Shown: positions 41,709 through 53,943 of the stretch, in pieces | Layout of the letters: each line of letters begins with the position of its first letter | Position numbering within the stretch: the first letter of the stretch is position 1 | Assembly (NCBI GenBank): GCA_004352715.1 | Contig: SCFE01000030.1 | Location: 2,103,130-2,167,129, forward strand | Length of the DNA: 64,000 bases | Reading direction: 5' to 3' | From: Hofstenia miamia | Lineage: Eukaryota > Xenacoelomorpha > Acoela | Notes under the pieces: generated by a model | What the model saw: only the letters and a program-made list of their open reading frames with translations | Databases searched by the model: none | Told to the model about the DNA's origin: nothing | Position numbers and translations under genes: made by a program

Positions 41709-44700
41709 GATAACAAAGTATATATTTTCTGCATCACTGTTTAAATACTCCACCCAAAATGCATGAAACTTATATCAAGATTATGAAATGGGACACATTA
41801 ATATATATACATGGTAAAACCCACATGTGTGTTTAAGACAAGACAAAAATGTAATTTATTCTGCACTTTGCTTATAATGACCATATATATCTCACTATTA
41901 AATTTGTTTATTATGTTAGTTTATCATCATTGTTAGGATGGGAATGCTGTAGGAAACATATGCAATGTGATCACAGTATAAACACATAAAAATTATAATT
42001 TTAAAGAAATTCAATTAAAAATGTTTTTTAAATAACAAACTACATTTTTCATAGTATAGTATACAATAAATTTAACATCAGACAGTAAATTCACGACAAT
42101 TCATTAAAATAAAATTAATCACATTTTAAAAGAAATATCTGTAAAACTAACTAGAGATAGTATTGCAAAAAAGCATTAAAAATCAAAACAATATTTAATT
42201 ATGAAAATAGCTTACCAAAAAGTTTCAAATCTTTATGGGTAGTTCTTTCATCAATGAGAAATTCTATTAATCCCCTCTATGTATAAAGTTGCACTTCTTC
42301 ACAGATAATGTCAACATTACATAGTTTGATATATTACCATTGTTCAAACATCAAAATGTAACAAATTATAAAAACACTACAACCATGTAAAATTCAATTA
42401 TGCTGCTGTGTGTACAAAGTTGCACTTCTTAAAAGACAATGTTAAAATTGTGTAATTTTTTATCTATACCCTATTGTTCAAGAGTCAAAATGTATCCCAT
42501 CATAAAGATTGTTATCTAGCAAACATGAAATCCAAATCATTTTATAAATTATTATGACTAAATAAAACACTTTCAAATCATATATAACTAGAATTTTTTC
42601 ACAAGTTGGAAAACAATCTCAATTATTATTACAACATATTTTTCTCAATTTATACAATTATGTAAATAAAAGATGATACAAAACTAAAATGTTAATAAAG
42701 TACAAATAGGTAACATATATTTTCAATAGTACAAATGAGGTAAATATATTTTCAATATGTATTGCCAACATCAGCAAACAAAATTGTTTGAGTATCTGTA
42801 GGCATTCCTTGAATCTCTACTTTACATAGGTTAGCATTTAGAAAGGCACTGCAAAAATGTTAGCTCTAGGACCTTTATTAATAATTCCATCTACTACCTA
42901 ATGATAAGCATGGATTACATCAGGAAAGCAATTTTTGCCTTCATGCAAAATGTTAAAAATTTTGTTATGCATCTTTATTACAGTTTTGCAATAAAATTCG
43001 ACATTTAGTAATATTTCTTCAACTTTTCTTTAATTAAGAGACTTTCCTGATGAGAGCTGTCAAGTTTTATCAAATCTTGTTTATATGATAAGTTTTCTGT
43101 TATTAAAGGGAAAACTTATCATGCAAATGCAAGTCAGCTTAAGATTATTGCTCATAAAGGCATCTTCAACTCCAAGCTAGATCACTTCAGAACCTAAATC
43201 ATTAAACAAAAGCTACAATTACTATTTCTACTTTTGTGAAGTCCTTTGTTGGGACTATGTGAAAGAGCACTACCTAGCTTACCTAAGCATTCAGTAGGCT
43301 GGCTTGACCCTCAGCCATCTGTATACTCTTATCAAGAATATCAGCTAGGTAAACTACCCTTGTCTCTGTATCCTGGAACTTTATGAGGAAGTTAGCCATG
43401 ACAAGAGTAAAAGCACAGAGAACAGTGAAAATTTGTTACTTTAATTGAGAGTTTTCTATTATACTAAACAACAATTGGATTCACTACATTTTAATGTGTT
43501 TTGTAATTGTTTTGATTCAAATCCCAAAAAAAATGCTTTACTTTGTATTATATGTTTATTTTAACAACACTAATGATTTACATTTGTTTACAGCAGCTGT
43601 AAGTTAGTCTTGAGCAACAAGTTCTACTGAGAATTTAGGGTTAATTATGTTTTTACAAACTAAAGTTTCAATAAGTGGTTTTTATATGGTCTCTAGACCA
43701 AAGCATTGAGATTATAATTGCTTACTTTAGCTTAACTAAGAGTGATTATTTTCTTATTATTACATGAACTAATCCAGTAATTCTTTCACTCTGTTATTAA
43801 AAAGGAAAACTGTTAATTTCAACATAAACAAGGTTTAGAATTAATAACTGTCCATGGAAATTAAATTTAAACAGAGAACAAAGTCTTAACATTAATTCAT
43901 TCTATAATTAATCTATCTTTCAAAATGATTAAATCCATATTTAACAAAAAATAGTTTTGTTTTACTTCAGCCCTAGAACTCACAACATGCAAATGGAAGT
44001 GATTGTGTGTGCAAATAAAAACCCTATTGTTTAGCCTAAAACAAAGGATTAACCCTGTTGGCAACATCCTGTCACAATGTTGGGAATCAATGTTAAAAAT
44101 CAAGTGTTGTCTATCCCAACATCTGAAATGATTAAGCACATATCATTTCAGATATAAAATAATATACAAAAATGAAGAATGTTTAACCAATCAAAATTAA
44201 CTTGTAGTGCAATTCACAATAACACTTCAAACTGAGTACTGCTTAATAAATAAAATATAATTTGAATGGAATAACTTCTTAATCCAATAAATAATGTGAA
44301 AACAAAATTTAAAATACCCTAAGTTTAGAGTTCTAACAAAAACAGGTTAGTCTCTAAGCTATAAAAGTTTAAAACTGGTTAGAAATCAAATATACAATAA
44401 TTTATTAACTATGTGTAATTTAATGCATATGACTTCCAATTCTTTTCTTTAACAATATTCCATTTGGGCTTGTCATGTAATCATTTTAGGCAGCTTTTCA
44501 TTATCACCAATAAAAAGAGGTAAATATTTAAATTTCAAACTAAACCAACCTGTTTTTAATTTTCATTCATAACAGATGATAGTCTTATATATTTGATTTT
44601 CTGTTGGGACAGAACTAAAGTCTTTTTGCCCTTGCTTGTTGTCAAAAAGTTGAACCCATTAATTTTGCATGTTACAAAATATTATCTAATAAATCACTAA

Positions 44701-46480
44701 TTCATTTGAAACAAAATTAATAGAACTTTGAGGATGCCATCACAATGAGGGAAAAATTATCATGTAGACAAAAATTATTAATCCTTTGTGGGTTTTTTAT
44801 TTTAATAAGAAGATTGGACAAAAGCAATTTGTACTTAAGGTAAACCAATAGCATTACTTGCTTTAAATAGCTATTTAATAAAGCTATGTGCAAGCAGTAA
44901 TGCATGACAATATTGATGCAATAAACATGAAAATACTGTAAGGGAAATCTTACTGTGAAGAGCCAACCAATAGATAATTTGCCAAAGCTAAGAATATTTT
45001 GTATGTCTTGAAACTGTGCACCTTTGCAACAACTATTTTTAAAATATTTGACATATATACAAAATATATGTGGAAGATATTGCAATATAGTTTGAAAATC
45101 CAAATTCAAATTCTTATGTATTTTATTTTGAAGTCTAATCTTTTATATTTTACACTTCACTTTGATTTCATAGCATATCATATAGAGCCATTTTACAAAT
45201 AACATGTTCATGGAAACAATTTAAAATTGTCACATGATTTTAAACTAATGCACAGATTGCCTTCAGTTTCTGAATAATGCATGGCTAATGTGGGGTTAGA
45301 CATTAAACCAACAAAGCAATATTATGACATTGAATATACAGTTTGAAACAAGGCAAATGGACATTGCCAATTTTATAAGATCATATCAAAACTGCTAAGA
45401 TATTTAGTGATGAGAAGTTGTTTCTTGCTGATGCTGTTATCAACACACAGAATGACAGATACATTACTGCTGTTAATAGATATCAGGTCAACAAAACTGT
45501 AAAGTATTCCACAGTGTCTAAGAAGCTCATGGTCCTTGGAATTATATCATCACATTGGAGGAAATGTCCTCTTATCTTTGTTAAAGAGAATGAAAAAAGA
45601 ACTGCTTGGTCAACCAGGAACATTTCAAAATGAGATTTTTAAGTGGAAATGTCAAAATTATCCAGGTGGCAACAAGATGTTCCAGCAGGATGGCACAATA
45701 TGCCAAACATCATCCCCCACATCAGCATGGTTGATTTCAAATGAAATTAAGTTCTAACAATCTGATTATGCAATATTTTCACACATGGTTGTCAAGGGCA
45801 ATGAGAAGGTTTACAGCAAATTAACTGATCTTAGGAAATCAATTAACAAGGTCTGGAAGGACATGAGTGAACACTATATAAAGCATGTCACTGGCTGATT
45901 CAAGAGCTGACTTATGAAGTGCCTACAAAATAAAGGTGCCTATGTAGACTAAAATGAACTTTTATAAGAAGTGTTTTTATCATTTACATAGAAAGTTTTA
46001 ATAAAAATTCCTAAAAACTGTGTAATTTTGTCTTGTTTATATTTTTTCAATTTTTTTTCACAAAATTGTGCCATACCATTTAGTTACAATTTTTGTGGAA
46101 TATTTTCTGTTTCAATAATTTTCATTTTGAGAGACATGATCAATTAATATTAACACTGCAGCATTACAAAGCAATTTAAATTTAACTGTATTTTGACAAA
46201 AAAATTGTATAAAATATAAATATCATATTACAGAAACAGAAACAGATTAAAAAGCTACATTTTACAAAAAGTATTTTTGAAATTACAAACAGCACAATTA
46301 ATAATACAATATGAATCCATATTTTACAAAATGATATTGTAGAGTCACTCAGGCCTTTCTTTATTTTTATTGGATTTTTAGGCACTCTCCAATTAATTTA
46401 GTGCTATTTAATTTAGTGATTTTATTAATTTGTGATCTTTTCAAACTTAAGTTTCAAATTTAGTAATTATCCCCTTGAGT
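41709..46480. other. CpG-depleted block ending at an assembly gap
   Basis: Only two CpG dinucleotides (42,094 and 42,999) occur in 4.8 kb, while the flanks on both sides have many per kilobase. It contains no gene apart from the decayed transposase near 45.4-45.9 kb, and a diverged tandem duplication of about 131 bp (GCACTTCTT at 42,291 and 42,422). Confidence 0.9.
45400..45900 (+). pseudogene. Decayed Tc1/mariner-type transposase (C-terminal half)
   Basis: Frames in the plus direction give VNKTVKYSTVSKKLMVLGII with SSHWRKCPLIFVKEN (first catalytic strand region). Next comes KMFQQDGTICQTSSPTSAWL, containing FQQDG, where the D is the second catalytic residue. The end is LTDLRKSINKVWKDMSEHYI, the typical C-terminal end. 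Frame changes and missing catalytic context show it is dead. It lies inside the CpG-poor block, consistent with long decay under methylation. Confidence 0.75.
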
Positions 46481-47480
46481 NNNNNNNNNNNNNNNNNNNN
46501 NNNNNNNNNNNNNNNNNNNNNNNNNNNNNNNNNNNNNNNNNNNNNNNNNNNNNNNNNNNNNNNNNNNNNNNNNNNNNNNNNNNNNNNNNNNNNNNNNNNN
46601 NNNNNNNNNNNNNNNNNNNNNNNNNNNNNNNNNNNNNNNNNNNNNNNNNNNNNNNNNNNNNNNNNNNNNNNNNNNNNNNNNNNNNNNNNNNNNNNNNNNN
46701 NNNNNNNNNNNNNNNNNNNNNNNNNNNNNNNNNNNNNNNNNNNNNNNNNNNNNNNNNNNNNNNNNNNNNNNNNNNNNNNNNNNNNNNNNNNNNNNNNNNN
46801 NNNNNNNNNNNNNNNNNNNNNNNNNNNNNNNNNNNNNNNNNNNNNNNNNNNNNNNNNNNNNNNNNNNNNNNNNNNNNNNNNNNNNNNNNNNNNNNNNNNN
46901 NNNNNNNNNNNNNNNNNNNNNNNNNNNNNNNNNNNNNNNNNNNNNNNNNNNNNNNNNNNNNNNNNNNNNNNNNNNNNNNNNNNNNNNNNNNNNNNNNNNN
47001 NNNNNNNNNNNNNNNNNNNNNNNNNNNNNNNNNNNNNNNNNNNNNNNNNNNNNNNNNNNNNNNNNNNNNNNNNNNNNNNNNNNNNNNNNNNNNNNNNNNN
47101 NNNNNNNNNNNNNNNNNNNNNNNNNNNNNNNNNNNNNNNNNNNNNNNNNNNNNNNNNNNNNNNNNNNNNNNNNNNNNNNNNNNNNNNNNNNNNNNNNNNN
47201 NNNNNNNNNNNNNNNNNNNNNNNNNNNNNNNNNNNNNNNNNNNNNNNNNNNNNNNNNNNNNNNNNNNNNNNNNNNNNNNNNNNNNNNNNNNNNNNNNNNN
47301 NNNNNNNNNNNNNNNNNNNNNNNNNNNNNNNNNNNNNNNNNNNNNNNNNNNNNNNNNNNNNNNNNNNNNNNNNNNNNNNNNNNNNNNNNNNNNNNNNNNN
47401 NNNNNNNNNNNNNNNNNNNNNNNNNNNNNNNNNNNNNNNNNNNNNNNNNNNNNNNNNNNNNNNNNNNNNNNNNNNNNNNN
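46481..47480. other. Assembly gap, 1,000 N
   Basis: Exactly 1,000 N. It separates the CpG-poor block from sequence of normal composition. Confidence 0.99.
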
Positions 47481-47770
47481 AGGTAAATGGGCAATTAATT
47501 CTGGCAGGTCACGCGGTAGCGGGTGAGTCTTTTTTCCGCATGACCCGCGAAAAATTTGACACAAAGCTAAAAATAAATGGATGTTAACTGAAAAATCCTA
47601 TTCTGAAGGGCGGCTCATCAAAATAATCATTTCAAAAATTAGGTTAAATTATTCAAGGGTGAAACTATTCTAATTTAGATGTTTTTATTTAATGAACGGT
47701 TCAAGGATCAAGTTGCCGTGGGTCGTTGAAGGTCACGGGTCAAGTACAAGTGACCCGTGGAACAACCCTG
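47481..47770. mobile_element. Right end of a hAT-type element
   Basis: Ends in a sequence whose complement starts CAGGGTTGTTCCACGGGTCA, a hAT-like terminus with GACCCGTG repeats. The left end is presumably inside the gap. Confidence 0.5.
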
Positions 47771-49195
47771 GTCTGTGAGTTTCTCAAATTTCAAGCTGCG
47801 AAAACACGTGCAATTATCATATTTATATTTTCTAAAATATGATTGTAGTTATACTGCAATTTACGAAAACGTTCACTCATATACATTGTACGATTGTGCG
47901 AAAAAGTTCATAGATCACATATGCAATTCAATAACGTGGGTCAAGCCGTGTTTTTTGAATCAATGCAAGTGCATAACGTAATAGTGTCATTGAACATTGA
48001 ATGTGGATTCAATGTTATAAATACTGTAAATAAAAGAGCTTTAAAGGATCTAAGTATCTAAACAATAACATTTAATTGTAACTCTCCATTTAACTTTTAC
48101 CGCTATTTATTGTAAATGAATCGTTATAGTAATATTTTAGAGCTTATAATAGAAACTGTTAGAAACCATGTCCATTTCTACAATACCTTTAAAGGCACAA
48201 ACCATAAGATCCCACAATTAATTCCATCATTAGATTATATTTTCAGAGTAAACGTAACATTCAATATACTATGGGTGTTTCTGATTATTTATTAAGCTTA
48301 AAATTAAGATTCAAAAACATCACCATCGATGTTTGGGAGTAATCACAGCGTGTCATAAAATACTAAAATCTATCATGGAATAATTATTTACATAGGATTA
48401 CCAATATTCAAACAAAACGCACGTTAAGAAATTTGCAACATTGAAAGCATTCGGTGATTTGTCTGGATTTTCTGGTTTGTGTCATTAAAGGAATAATAAG
48501 ATATTTAGGGTTAATTCGAAGACTTAAACGCGTATGCCTTTTGTACACGTTCTTTCAACTGTGCAAATGCATTATGTAATGCAAAAAACGGACTGAAACA
48601 GCAATGTTGGTCACAACCTGTCCAAAAGGGAATTAAACATATAATTACGGTGGAACCAGGTAACGGGGTCAAAACCTGTACTTTCTCGTGTGAATGCTGG
48701 TCAAAGCCGGTACCCACATGAGGTGACTTGGGTACCGGACCGGTAAACACCAGTGCATTGACAAGCGCAAGCGTAAATGACGCAAAAAATGATAAAACGC
48801 AAGCGTCGATAAGAAAAACAATTGAGTTACACCAAATATTATTGAAACGAACACATTTCGACTTTTTATGAATTTCATAATGCAACGTACTTTTGTAAAT
48901 GGTTAATCCATTATCGCATAAACGGTTATACGCTGATGTAATGTATTCAAAAACTGTAGAGGGTGGTATTAAATTACTTGATATATTAAAAATGTGTATA
49001 TATACAAACAATAATGATATTTGCTATGTGTTTGCATATTGGCGTTTCAACATTCAAATAATTTAAAAGTCTACACAATGCTATTCTAGCATACTGTATC
49101 TAAATGTAAAAAATTAAGAGACGCTAACATAGTATTTAACACTTCAAAATATGGCTAAGGAATCTAGTTTTAATATTTTTAAAATATATTTTTAA
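47771..49195. other. Intergenic, no gene recognised
   Basis: Includes a 166-codon open frame on the minus strand (48,511-49,011) that matches nothing I know. It has alternating hydrophobic and basic segments and a GGTACCGG / TGGTCACAACC repeat-like core near 48,605-48,740. I treat it as non-coding. Confidence 0.45.
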
Positions 49196-49565
49196 TAATA
49201 GCATTTATCCGTTGAGCAACATCAATTTTGAAAAAATGCACTCTCAAATTAATGTTTCCAAAAGCTAGTATAAAATGCTTTGTGGAAAAAAATTGAAAAC
49301 AAATAGAAGAATTCTAAAGACAGATTCGGATAAACAATGAAAAGATCTTTAAAAATTTTAGTATGACTTTTTGAGTTTTACTTTTTTCTTCGAGCAAACA
49401 TCAATTTAAAAAAAAATTATTCTCAAATTATTGTTTTCAAATTCTAATATAAAATGCTTTGTGTAAAAAAATTGAAAACACATAAAAGAATTCGAAAAAC
49501 AGATTCAGATAGATAATGAAAAGATCTTTAAAAAATTAAGTATGACTTTTTGAGTTTTTTATTTT
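49196..49565. repeat. Tandem duplication, period about 178 bp
   Basis: Two diverged copies, each running from GAGCAAC/ACATCAATTT through ATAAAATGCTTTGTG and GAAAAGATCTTTAAAAA to TATGACTTTTTGAGTTTT. The first starts near 49,214 and the second near 49,392. Confidence 0.9.
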
Positions 49566-49689
49566 TAACTGTATAAATTAGAAATTTGTTATTTTTGCCC
49601 TTAGAAAATTCCATTATTCAGGGAGACATCTAGTGAAAAAATTAGGAATTTCGACCAGAATGTCTGTGCTTCAATTTTTCCATATGCTA

Positions 49690-50330
49690 AACTAAAAAAT
49701 TCTAAGAGTACTTGACCCAGAACAATTTGGAACAGTTCCAGGTAAATCTACTGTTTTAGCTTTGATACTGTTATTACACATACACATATGGCTCGCATGT
49801 TTGGATGATGGCTGTAATTATATACGTGCTATTTTATTAGACTACAAAAGCGCTTGAAATGGTGGATCGTTCTGTGTGAAAAAGTAAACTATTGGAAATT
49901 ATTTTTTTTAGTTAAATGCTAAATTGGGTTTTGTCATTTTGGACCCTATCGAGGCATCATAGCTGAGGTCCCCCTGGGGACAAAATTATATCCTTGACTT
50001 TTCGTTCATTATTTTAACAGCCTTTTGATCGATTATGATAAGCGTCTCGCGTTAAATCAATTATAGCAACCTGTTTGATAAACCTGTACATATTATTGTA
50101 AATAGCTTCTTTACAAAAATTTCAAGATTAGTACCCAGAATCAGTAACAGTGCTGTTTTACAAATGCGTGTGCGGAACTATCTGCACAAAGATATGAAAA
50201 GCGATGCTATTGCTTAGACTGGATGGCTTGGAACTACGTATGAAGCATAAAATGAGGATTTGGTTTCCTCAGAAAATGTTTTCCCATGAATTGGACTAAA
50301 GATTGCAGCAGCGATGAGTTAATCAAGCAA
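49690..50330 (+). mobile_element. Decayed LINE reverse transcriptase fragment
   Basis: Encodes LDPEQFGTVPGKSTVLALIL and AILLDYKSA (RT blocks 1-3 of CR1/Jockey-type elements, normally Q-F-G...G-K-S-T and LDFxKAFD). A shifted EVPLGTKLYP follows near 49,965, where GVPQGT is usual. There are several in-frame stops and frame changes. It is a different family from the one at 35-37 kb. Confidence 0.75.
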
Positions 50331-50485
50331 ACACAATTTCAATTCACTGCTAACAACTAAAGAACGTATATACATTTAAAAATTGCCTTCACAAATAATC
50401 AATTCTAAATATGAAATGGATTGAAGATGGTTATGTTTTACGATATTTTTCGGGATATCGTGATTAATATATATATATATATATA

Positions 50486-51485
50486 NNNNNNNNNNNNNNN
50501 NNNNNNNNNNNNNNNNNNNNNNNNNNNNNNNNNNNNNNNNNNNNNNNNNNNNNNNNNNNNNNNNNNNNNNNNNNNNNNNNNNNNNNNNNNNNNNNNNNNN
50601 NNNNNNNNNNNNNNNNNNNNNNNNNNNNNNNNNNNNNNNNNNNNNNNNNNNNNNNNNNNNNNNNNNNNNNNNNNNNNNNNNNNNNNNNNNNNNNNNNNNN
50701 NNNNNNNNNNNNNNNNNNNNNNNNNNNNNNNNNNNNNNNNNNNNNNNNNNNNNNNNNNNNNNNNNNNNNNNNNNNNNNNNNNNNNNNNNNNNNNNNNNNN
50801 NNNNNNNNNNNNNNNNNNNNNNNNNNNNNNNNNNNNNNNNNNNNNNNNNNNNNNNNNNNNNNNNNNNNNNNNNNNNNNNNNNNNNNNNNNNNNNNNNNNN
50901 NNNNNNNNNNNNNNNNNNNNNNNNNNNNNNNNNNNNNNNNNNNNNNNNNNNNNNNNNNNNNNNNNNNNNNNNNNNNNNNNNNNNNNNNNNNNNNNNNNNN
51001 NNNNNNNNNNNNNNNNNNNNNNNNNNNNNNNNNNNNNNNNNNNNNNNNNNNNNNNNNNNNNNNNNNNNNNNNNNNNNNNNNNNNNNNNNNNNNNNNNNNN
51101 NNNNNNNNNNNNNNNNNNNNNNNNNNNNNNNNNNNNNNNNNNNNNNNNNNNNNNNNNNNNNNNNNNNNNNNNNNNNNNNNNNNNNNNNNNNNNNNNNNNN
51201 NNNNNNNNNNNNNNNNNNNNNNNNNNNNNNNNNNNNNNNNNNNNNNNNNNNNNNNNNNNNNNNNNNNNNNNNNNNNNNNNNNNNNNNNNNNNNNNNNNNN
51301 NNNNNNNNNNNNNNNNNNNNNNNNNNNNNNNNNNNNNNNNNNNNNNNNNNNNNNNNNNNNNNNNNNNNNNNNNNNNNNNNNNNNNNNNNNNNNNNNNNNN
51401 NNNNNNNNNNNNNNNNNNNNNNNNNNNNNNNNNNNNNNNNNNNNNNNNNNNNNNNNNNNNNNNNNNNNNNNNNNNNNNNNNNNNN
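50486..51485. other. Assembly gap, 1,000 N
   Basis: Exactly 1,000 N, beginning in a (TA)n run at 50,467-50,485. Confidence 0.99.
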
Positions 51486-51692
51486 CTTTTTACTAAATTG
51501 TAATACAATTGCACTGTTCCCCAAGTCATCATTGCGATAAAGTTTTTTATTGATCAAAAACTTGTGTTTATCACCCAATGCACTGACATAGCGTTTAGGC
51601 AGAAAATAATAAACACCATTGTCGAGTCTAATCTTTACTGCAACACCATATCTTGTTTTCAACTGAACAGCATCCACGATTGTTATAAAATT
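51486..51692 (-). pseudogene. Unrecognised ORF fragment truncated by gap
   Basis: Encodes IVDAVQLKTRYGVAVKIRLD, then NGVYYFLPKRYVSALGDKH, in a beta-rich, basic arrangement that could be a small nucleic-acid-binding fold. I recall similar short proteins in invertebrate mobile elements but cannot name the family. No in-frame ATG is present (the frame passes through GTG) and the C-terminal part is lost in the gap. Confidence 0.4.
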
Positions 51693-51845
51693 ACATCCAT
51701 GACGTCAGTAAAACACCCCCGCCAATATCCACGGCGTCTCAGGTCAAAGGCCAACCCTTTCGACCAATCAGCGAAAAGTGGCATCTCCTACGACCCACCT
51801 CTCGACCAATCAGAAAAAAGTGGCACCTCGTACGAGTCTCTTAAT
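51690..51845. promoter_or_regulatory. Promoter-like segment with CRE and CCAAT boxes
   Basis: A perfect CRE palindrome TGACGTCA at 51,700-51,707, CCAAT at 51,722, 51,764 and 51,806. The last two sit in a 42-bp direct repeat (CGACCAATCAG...AAAGTGGCA...CTACGA). It lies between the unrecognised ORF fragment and the end of the THAP frame. Function is inferred from motif density only. Confidence 0.35.
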
Positions 51846-52063
51846 ACTACTCAACCACCAGGTAAAACCTTTTTTTCAGTGTCAGGAGGCCAATGTAAAC
51901 TGCAAATATCCATATTATGCGTAACAGTTGGAATACGATTGGAAAGAGCTGCAACCCGTTTTTTACACATTTCTTCTTCTTTAGGAAAACGATAAATAGA
52001 GACATGTTCTTTATTAGTTTTATATCCTGAGGTACAATAACCAAAAGAACACTTACGAGGCAT
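51846..52063 (-). CDS. THAP-domain ORF (partial gene or transposon remnant)
   Basis: ATG at 52,063 opens a complete C2CH zinc finger: MPRKCSFGYCTSG gives C-x4-C, then VSIYRFPKEEE and NMDICSLHWPP gives C-x2-H. THAP fingers bind DNA and occur in P-element-type transposases and in host genes. The frame stops soon after at LPGG; CCTG|GTGGTT could be a donor to a further exon, but none was found. It could be a remnant of a P-like transposon. Confidence 0.7.
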
Positions 52064-52399
52064 GCGAAAACGGAAGAAGAAGAAAAATCTATATTCAGAA
52101 ATTCTTTTAACAATAAATAGAAATACTGATAACAAATTCTGAAAGCGTCAAGAAAGTAATACAAAACTAAACAAAAAGAGTAAACAACGAATATTTACAA
52201 ATAAAAAGTCGTTAACTTGGGCTATGACGATATGTATTATGTGTAATATTTCAATGTATAAAAGATGGAAAAAGCAGAAATATTAAAATTTTGTGCGGCG
52301 TAAATGTATTTTAATTAGCTGGTTTTTACGACGCCATTTAACGGTTAGCAAAGGAATAATTAATTAGAAATTTGCATCAGCCTTCGCTATTTATTGTGA

Positions 52400-53109
52400 A
52401 AATATCGATATCATGGCCTGTTGTTCGTATCGCTTTGCTTATAAGGGTATTTTAATTATTCCCGATGCATTGGCACAAACATTCAATATTACTCTATCTT
52501 TAACAACCTTGCGACCTGGTGCTTTCTTCTCTGACTCCAATATGAAGATTCGTCGTGGAGGCATTTTGTAATATAGCCCAGTTTCATCACAATTGAAATT
52601 TTTTTTAGAATATTCGACAATTATGCTTGAAAATGATTGAATAAAAACAGCCGCGCTTGTTTTATCTGCAGAAACTATCTCTCCTTGAATTGAGACCGAT
52701 GACAGGCTATGTCTTTTATAAAATCTCCATGTAAAACCTTAACTGGGCCAAATTCCGTGCTGTCGTTTGGATATAATCGCGGGAATAATTGAACAGCTTT
52801 TGCGGAAAGCATAGCTCCAATGATAGTAACATTCTCCTTAAGCTGTCGGACCCATATAAACAAAGCAGCATCTAATTCCGAATAAGTACTCGATTTCATT
52901 ATTTTTGCAGTTGGTAAACCAGGATTTCCAGAATGAGGGATAACAAACGATTTTAGCTTCTCTTCCGATGCCTTGATTTCGTACAGAGTAGACTTCCCAA
53001 TTTCATATTGATGACAAACAGCAGGCACTGACATTCCCGCTTTAGGTGATGCACACATATCCAACTTCTGTTGTATGGTCAATACAACTTTCTTCCGTTT
53101 GACAGGCAT
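52400..53109 (-). pseudogene. Tigger/pogo-type transposase, truncated
   Basis: ATG at 53,109, then MPVKRKKVVLTIQQKLDMC and VCHQYEIGKSTLYEIK, the CENP-B/pipsqueak-type helix-turn-helix. Next are CENP-B second HTH-like and spacer residues, a frameshift near 52,675, and the DDE domain start NFNCDETGLYYKMPPRR with KVVKDRVILNVCANASG. The frame ends near 52,400 before the second and third catalytic residues. Confidence 0.85.
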
Positions 53110-53906
53110 TAATACAGCAAATTGTAAAATTACAATCTTCCTACTTTACTGCACTAGATAGAATGAAAGAAAGAGAGAAAATTAAACGTAATTACGTAAC
53201 AGCGTAATTATATAACAGCTATATTTACATAAGCCTTTGAACTTTGTTAATCACCCTATGACTGGCATTCACTCTATCTTTAAGAAGGACAAAGCCCATC
53301 GTGTGGCACCCCCTTTATGTGAACTACAACTGATGATGGCGAATATGATGGTGATACATGTACTGTGCATGTACTGCAGACATTATGCATTTTAAAGGTC
53401 GGAGGAACATACAATTTAACTCTTACGAATGAGATAGTAAATGCACTTCGTCTGGCAAGTGCGCTTTTCTTGTAACCTACCTTTACAAATTTAAATATTT
53501 CTTCATGGGCTCTGTAGTATTAAAATTACTCAAAAAATTAAGTATAAAAACGTAGAATTAAAGGTAATTTGAAATTTAAGCAGGGAACCCACAATTTTTG
53601 CTCACTATAAATACAGGAAAAACAATAAACCCAAATGCTCAAATGCTATAATAGTCTAACTTTACAAATTCAAATTTTCTCCCAGATACTTTTCTAGGAA
53701 TAATGTATTAAGATAGGCAAAATTTTTCGCCATCTTGCGGTTGAAATGTATTTTAGATTTCATTCTCGAGTGTAAATTTCTCCATATGCATCCATTAAAT
53801 ATGTTTGATTGAAGCATATATTTAGAATTTAGGTAATAATAAGAGTCAAAGCAAATTTATTGCAAAAGACATATGTACTTCTACAAACTAGATAATCACA
53901 ATACAA

Positions 53907-53910
<4 letters not shown>
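53110..53910. other. AT-rich spacer
   Basis: No gene or repeat recognised. Confidence 0.6.

Positions 53911-53941
<31 letters not shown>
53911..53941. repeat. (TA)n microsatellite
   Basis: About 15 TA units at the 3' border of the LINE remnant. Confidence 0.95.

Positions 53942-53943
<2 letters not shown>

Noticed and set aside
44717-45109. 130-codon minus-strand ORF in the CpG-poor block
   Set aside because: AT-rich chance frame with no domain.
48511-49011. 166-codon ORF on the minus strand
   Set aside because: No recognisable domain, repeat-like core sequence, and composition typical of chance frames.
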